Below, piece after piece: positions 54,001-60,000 of a stretch of DNA of 64,000 nucleotides. The notes below the pieces were generated by a model that saw only the letters and a list, made by a program, of their open reading frames with translations, had not been told where the DNA came from and did not search any database. The stretch comes from Gari tellinella (Eukaryota; Mollusca; Bivalvia; Cardiida; Psammobiidae). How positions within the stretch are numbered: position 1 is the stretch's first letter; every line of letters begins with the position of its first letter. The position numbers and the translations under genes are program-made. Where the stretch lies: contig OV277870.1 of assembly GCA_922989275.2 (NCBI GenBank), positions 24,014,742 through 24,078,741 on the forward strand, read 5' to 3'.

Positions 54001-57000
54001 CAGAAATAATTATGGGTGTCATAAGACATAGAGTGGTCCAAGACTTAGATGAAATATGGGTTATCTGACATCAGCAAGTATGAATTATCCAACTTCAATT
54101 AACCCTTTCCCCCATAAATACGCCTTTTAACGCCTTTAATTAATTCCTCTACTGAAGAAAATAGTTCCAATTTATACTGTCACAAATAAAAATCATAAGA
54201 AATATTTTCTATATTCTAGCAGATAAAAGCTTAAAGCAGGCTGGAAATAAAGCAGAATGTGCCTTAAGGCACATTCTGCTTTACTTTCAACCTGCTTTAA
54301 CCCATTAAGCCATACTGACTCATTTTGACTCATTGCGCAATAGCCTCATACTAACTCATTTTGACTCACTTTAATCAACTAGCATGCATTGAGGTGAGCA
54401 CTGATAATTGTTAATCGCTTATGAGTTAATGGGTTAACTGGTCACCTGTATTCAAAATTAGAAACAGGCTATGTGGCAAAGGGTGAAAGAACTATGGATG
54501 AGTGCAACTTCAGGGTATTTGAGATATTTAAGTTCAGCTGTAGCCTACATACTGAAGTTTTACTATTTATTTGACACAGGTAGAAGAAAATGAAGCTGTG
54601 GTCGACTATGCTTTGAAGAAAAGAAATGTGAAACTGGTGGCCGCAAGTCTCAGCTTTGGAAAAGAAGGGTTTGTGAAGTAAGTTGTCAGCTTGTAGGAGT
54701 TGGCCGTCACTCAACACCTTGAACCCTAGTCATGCAAATATGCATCATTTGCAAACAGCATACCTGTGATAAGTACACTTGTCCTGTGCAAAGAGTGTAG
54801 ACCATGATCAGAGGGCTCCTTGAGGAGCCCTCTGATCATGGTCTACACTGTGTAATTTTGACATATATTGTAAAGATCAACCCTCAAAAGTAAAAAATTG
54901 TCTAGACTAAATTGAAAACTATAATTGGCCATTTGGGGTTTCAGGGAGGAAATGGTGAACCCATTACCCATTAGATACACTTGTATTCCTATTTAGTGAT
55001 TTATCCCCCAACTGAAGAAAATAATTATACATATGATTGGGTCTCCAGCAAAACCTGCTATAATGACAAAATTTTCGATTTTCAGATTTTGGCAGTTTGC
55101 TCAAGAGTAGGGTGTTAGAAATACAGAACAAAAAGAATTTTGGTGTTATCTCAATTTTTAATGAAATTACAGCTAATTTAGTAAATGTCCTAGCATTGAA
55201 ACATTGACACGCGAGTGCTTAATTGACTTTTAAAAAGCGGCCCAGAAACAGTATTTTCAGAACCAACAATGCTTACAGTATGCACTTTTCCTTCCAATTA
55301 AGACATAAGCTTCTGTTGAATACACATATAAAACTTATTTGGAATAAATTATGGAGAAAAGTAAAGTCTGTTAGAGTTCAGTTGCCATAGTAACGCAACC
55401 CTAAAAAAGACACAAATCTCAGTTTCTGTATGGATTTTGAGGACACTTAACGTCCAGATAGACATGGCGAACACATGGCCTCACAATATTAAACGGGTAC
55501 TTCTGGCGAGCGGCAGATATTCCTGCAGGCTGTAGCACGTGTGGCAGATGCTCGTTGGGGAAATCGACGTCACGTGACCTCAGAATATCATATCTTCTCT
55601 CATCAACGTCATCACGCTCTTTCACAAAAACGACGTCAGGCTGGTCCTGTTGAAGCGGAAATACTGGATATTTCCTGAAAGTAAAATAGACAAATGTTTT
55701 ATTATATAATTTTTCCTCAGAATGTTTGTTCACCCTTTCTTCAATAAAGATTTATTCAATGTCCCATCCAATTAACTGAATTTTACTTACATGCATGAAA
55801 GTAAACAGTCAATAGGTAGCTCTGTAGTATAGATCTAGTATAATAATAAGCCAACATTTACTGATCTCTATTAAACATCTCCTATAGGAACATACTTTAT
55901 CATCTGATAATTTTCTTTTTGCAAAAGCGTCAAAAGATGGATACATGTATGTGAAAAAAAAACGCTAAACTAACGTTATCCATAATTTGAATAATTGAAT
56001 TTACAAGATCGATCAAAAGTATCTTAATTAAAGAAGTGTCTAATGTATATGGTATTGTGCTGGTGTTGCTCTTGCTTTATTTATAGAAATAAACAAACAG
56101 TATAAGTAAAATATTCATAAACCAGACAGGGGCGTGGCCGACGATACGCACTTACGCACGTGCGTAACATCCATTTGAAAAAAGAAAAATCAAACATGGC
56201 CAAAAAGTGACATTGAAGGTTTAAAAGATGTGGCGTGAGGGTTGGGTGGGGTGGGGGTTAGACCTTAATGTCTAAAGGCTAAATCACTCTAAACACGCTT
56301 CTGAGCTCAACATTTTAGTTCTAATTTCTATTTTTCCCGTGGGAGGTTTCCAGACCCCCCCCCCCCTTCCCGCAACCAGCATTCATCAATTTCAAGTTTC
56401 AGAAACTCAAAAATTTAGTAACTACAAAGTCGGCAGCCTAAAGCCTATGGTGCTACATATACCTCTCGTACGCCTAATATTCGAATAGTTTTAGCAGAAA
56501 TAAATAGTCACATTATTTCTCATGGCTTATATCCAAACGACCCCCCGGATAGGTGAATGTGGATATATAACGGGGCTTTGATCACAATTAATCGTATTCA
56601 AAGCCGCAAACCCCTAAAATCACACTTCAGGGTTCACAATTTCAGTTCTAATTTCTATTTTTCTGTCGGGGTACGTCCCCCGGACCCCAAGCAACGTTTG
56701 TCGATTTCAAGTAGATCTATTAGAAACTTAAAAACTCAGTAGATCTAATGCAAAGTCGACAGCTTAATATCTATGGTGCTACATGCACCTCTCATGCGTT
56801 GAAACCTAAAATACTTTTAGCTGAGCTTACTTTAAGTTAGTCACAAAAACTTTTTTATGTCTTATATAAGGGAGCTTTGAACAAAGTTTTATGGTCTCTC
56901 AATCAATACATTTTAATCTGGAATAGACTCTAAATAGGTCCTGACCTGATGTTTGACATCCAGCTCTCGATCATCAGTCTGGGTCTAGACAAACGCCTAA

Positions 57001-60000
57001 AAGCGCCCAGGTCAGTTTCTTCTTGATATCCAAATGGTGTGGCCGTGGACGTTCTATCAAACAGCAGACTCTCTAAATCCTAAAAAGAAAAATAATGAAT
57101 ATGAAAAATAATACTAAATATACTTTATTCATACAGAGGGGAAGACGCTATTTTTGCGATGAACGCTATTATTTCACTTGCAAGCCGTTTGGTCCCAGAT
57201 CAGACGCCCGGTAACCCGGCGTCTGACCAGGCTTCACACTTTTTGCCCCTCAGATTAAAATAGATAGATCTACATGTAGATAGAAATGTAAAAAGAAAAT
57301 AGATGGGTTCCTCGAAACACGTGTGTCACCTGCCAGCAAGCATCAGTATAACATTCTCTTTCCATAAAAGAAATTTCATTTCAAAATCTTCAGTAAAACA
57401 GCAGAGAGCATGAAAAGAAAATGTTGAAAAGAGGAATAACTCTCACAATATTGATACAAGAGTTATAACCCTTCAAGGTCTTGTGCAATACTCTTCCACT
57501 TGTCAACCTCTTTCCATAAATGCTGTTTCATCTTCAAAGCTTCAGTAGAACACTCAGAACAGGAGTTATGAAGCGTGACACAAAAAATGTGACGGACAGA
57601 CAGACGGACGGACGGACGGGTGGACGGGCAGACAGACGCCGGAAAAGTGACCCCTAAGTGCCACCTCTGCCTACAGCAGGAAAAATAAAAAGTAGATCGA
57701 ATTTTCTACGTTTTGTGCTTTGCGTTTAAAAAACGGGAAAGAATAGATCTAACGTCTTCCCCACTGTCAGATAAAATTTATTTCTTAGGAGGATACAATA
57801 ATCTGAAAAGCTTAATCATTATAGATCTATACCATGTAATGTGGACAAAATCTAGATCTAGGTCTAAACGCAAAGCATTTATAAATTTAAAAAAAAAACA
57901 GCTTATAGATTTAAAACTTTGCGAGGGTTTTTCTCTGCCTAGTTTCGACTCCTATGTCGACGTACTGGGCTATCACACTTTGAAAAAAAAGAGAAAAGTA
58001 CAAGTTAAAGTCTACTTTCAGTCCGAATGACCGCTCAGCCGACTGTACATTTACCCCCTGATCATTGAGCCATCTTGCCTACACTATTGAGCACTGCTAA
58101 CATATGGAGCATATTGCAGCTCAGACCCTTTTAACCCCTGGGTGGAGAGGAGCAACTCGCTGTACATGTCTTGCTCAAGAACATTCCTGTACATCATTGG
58201 GGATTCGGAAAAAATCCCCGAGTCAAACCGCTGGCCCGGCGGGGGATCGAACTCACGACCCCTGGCACCGTAGTCCAACGTGTTAACCACTGGACTACTT
58301 TACATGTAGAATCTCCCATTATGTAGCAGCCAGGGTTGAGTTTTTATGATTAAATGATGAGAGATTTGTGGTGTCTCAGTCCGGAGAGCACTTGCCCTGT
58401 AAGGAAGGGGTCCCGGGTTCGAGTCCAGATGTGGCTGCTGTGTAAGCGCGTTTTTATGGCGACGTGGTAGAGTGCATGACTGCGAACCTTGCGACTCGGA
58501 TTCAATCCCGGGTCGGTGCGGGTGTTTCGTTATAAGAACACCTGGTTTATAACAAATCTTAATAAATCTCAACACACCTATTGTTTTAGGGGCTTTTTTT
58601 TCGTTCAAAAACACAACAGATCTACCCCAATAAGCACAACAGGTCGAAACAAACGGGTAGGTTGAATCTACGTAAACATGCATTTAGGCCTACAGCATTT
58701 TTGTTAAAAATGTCATGAACTTTGACAGCTTGATGGAAATCCTTATTAAGCTGAGAAAACACAAACAATAAGCAATGTATGCTAGGGTAACTATGTAGAT
58801 TCTACATGTATGCCTACTGCGTTATTATTTACCAATCAAAACATTGAAATGTCGTTAGCTAAAATGGCGCGGTCACGAAAGACCTCATGATAGATAATCC
58901 AGCGAAAAGATGAGAGAAAACATAGTTATATTGCTATAAATAATTGAAGATACGTACCTCGATATCTTTATCCACCGCTAACAGAGAATCTGGAACTCCT
59001 TGATCACGAAAGGTTAAAATTTACTTTGTTTTTAAACACATATGTCATGTGTAAGTTTATAGATTCTGACATCATGTTTAATCGGGAATTCCCAACGTCA
59101 TAACCGATGTCATTATAGCAGGTTTTCCTGGAGAATGGCTCATATGTACAGTCATGAATATGTACCATAAGACACATTTTCTATGTCCTTTCAGATGGTA
59201 GCTTAAAGCAGGTTGAAAGTTGAGCAGAATTACATTTTTCCTATGCAAACAGTGTAGACTGATCTTCACTGTTTATCTTTTTACAATTTAATGTTTAAAA
59301 ACATACCAAACAAGTCAAATAAGAATTAGACTTAATTGGAATCGCCTTTTGTTAACTCACCTGGCACCAAGTGCCAAAGAGAGTTATTGTGACAGCCCTG
59401 TGTCCGTCGTCCAACTTTTTGTTCAAAGATCTTCTTCTTGAAAGCCACTGGGCCAATTTCATCAAAACTTCATAGGATTGTTCCTTTTAGGGTACTCTCT
59501 CAGATTTCTTCAAATTAAGGTCATCCAATTGAAATTGTGGTTGCCATGGCAACCAATTAAAAAAACTTTAAAAAAAACTTCTTGTCAAAAGCTACAGATC
59601 CGAATTGAAAATAATTTTACCCAGATGTGCCATTGGTGACCCTCTATCAGATTTCTTGAAACAATTTTCCTATCTTAAAAAACATGGCCGCTAGTGGGTG
59701 GGGCAGATTTTCCTTATAGGGCTATATAGTGAAAACTTAAAAAAAAATCTTGTCTGAAACTACTGGTCCGATTTGAAAGTAATTTTATGCAAATGATCCA
59801 TTGGTGACCCTCTACCAGATTTCTTAAAATTATTTTGATATCTAAAAAAAGCATGGCCACCAGTGGGTGGGTCAAGTTTTTCTTATGTTACTGTATAGTA
59901 AAAACTTCAAAAAAAACTACTGGGCCAAAATAAAAATAATTTTACACAAATGGTCAATTGATGATTCTCTACCAGATTTCTTAAAATAATTTTGTTATCT

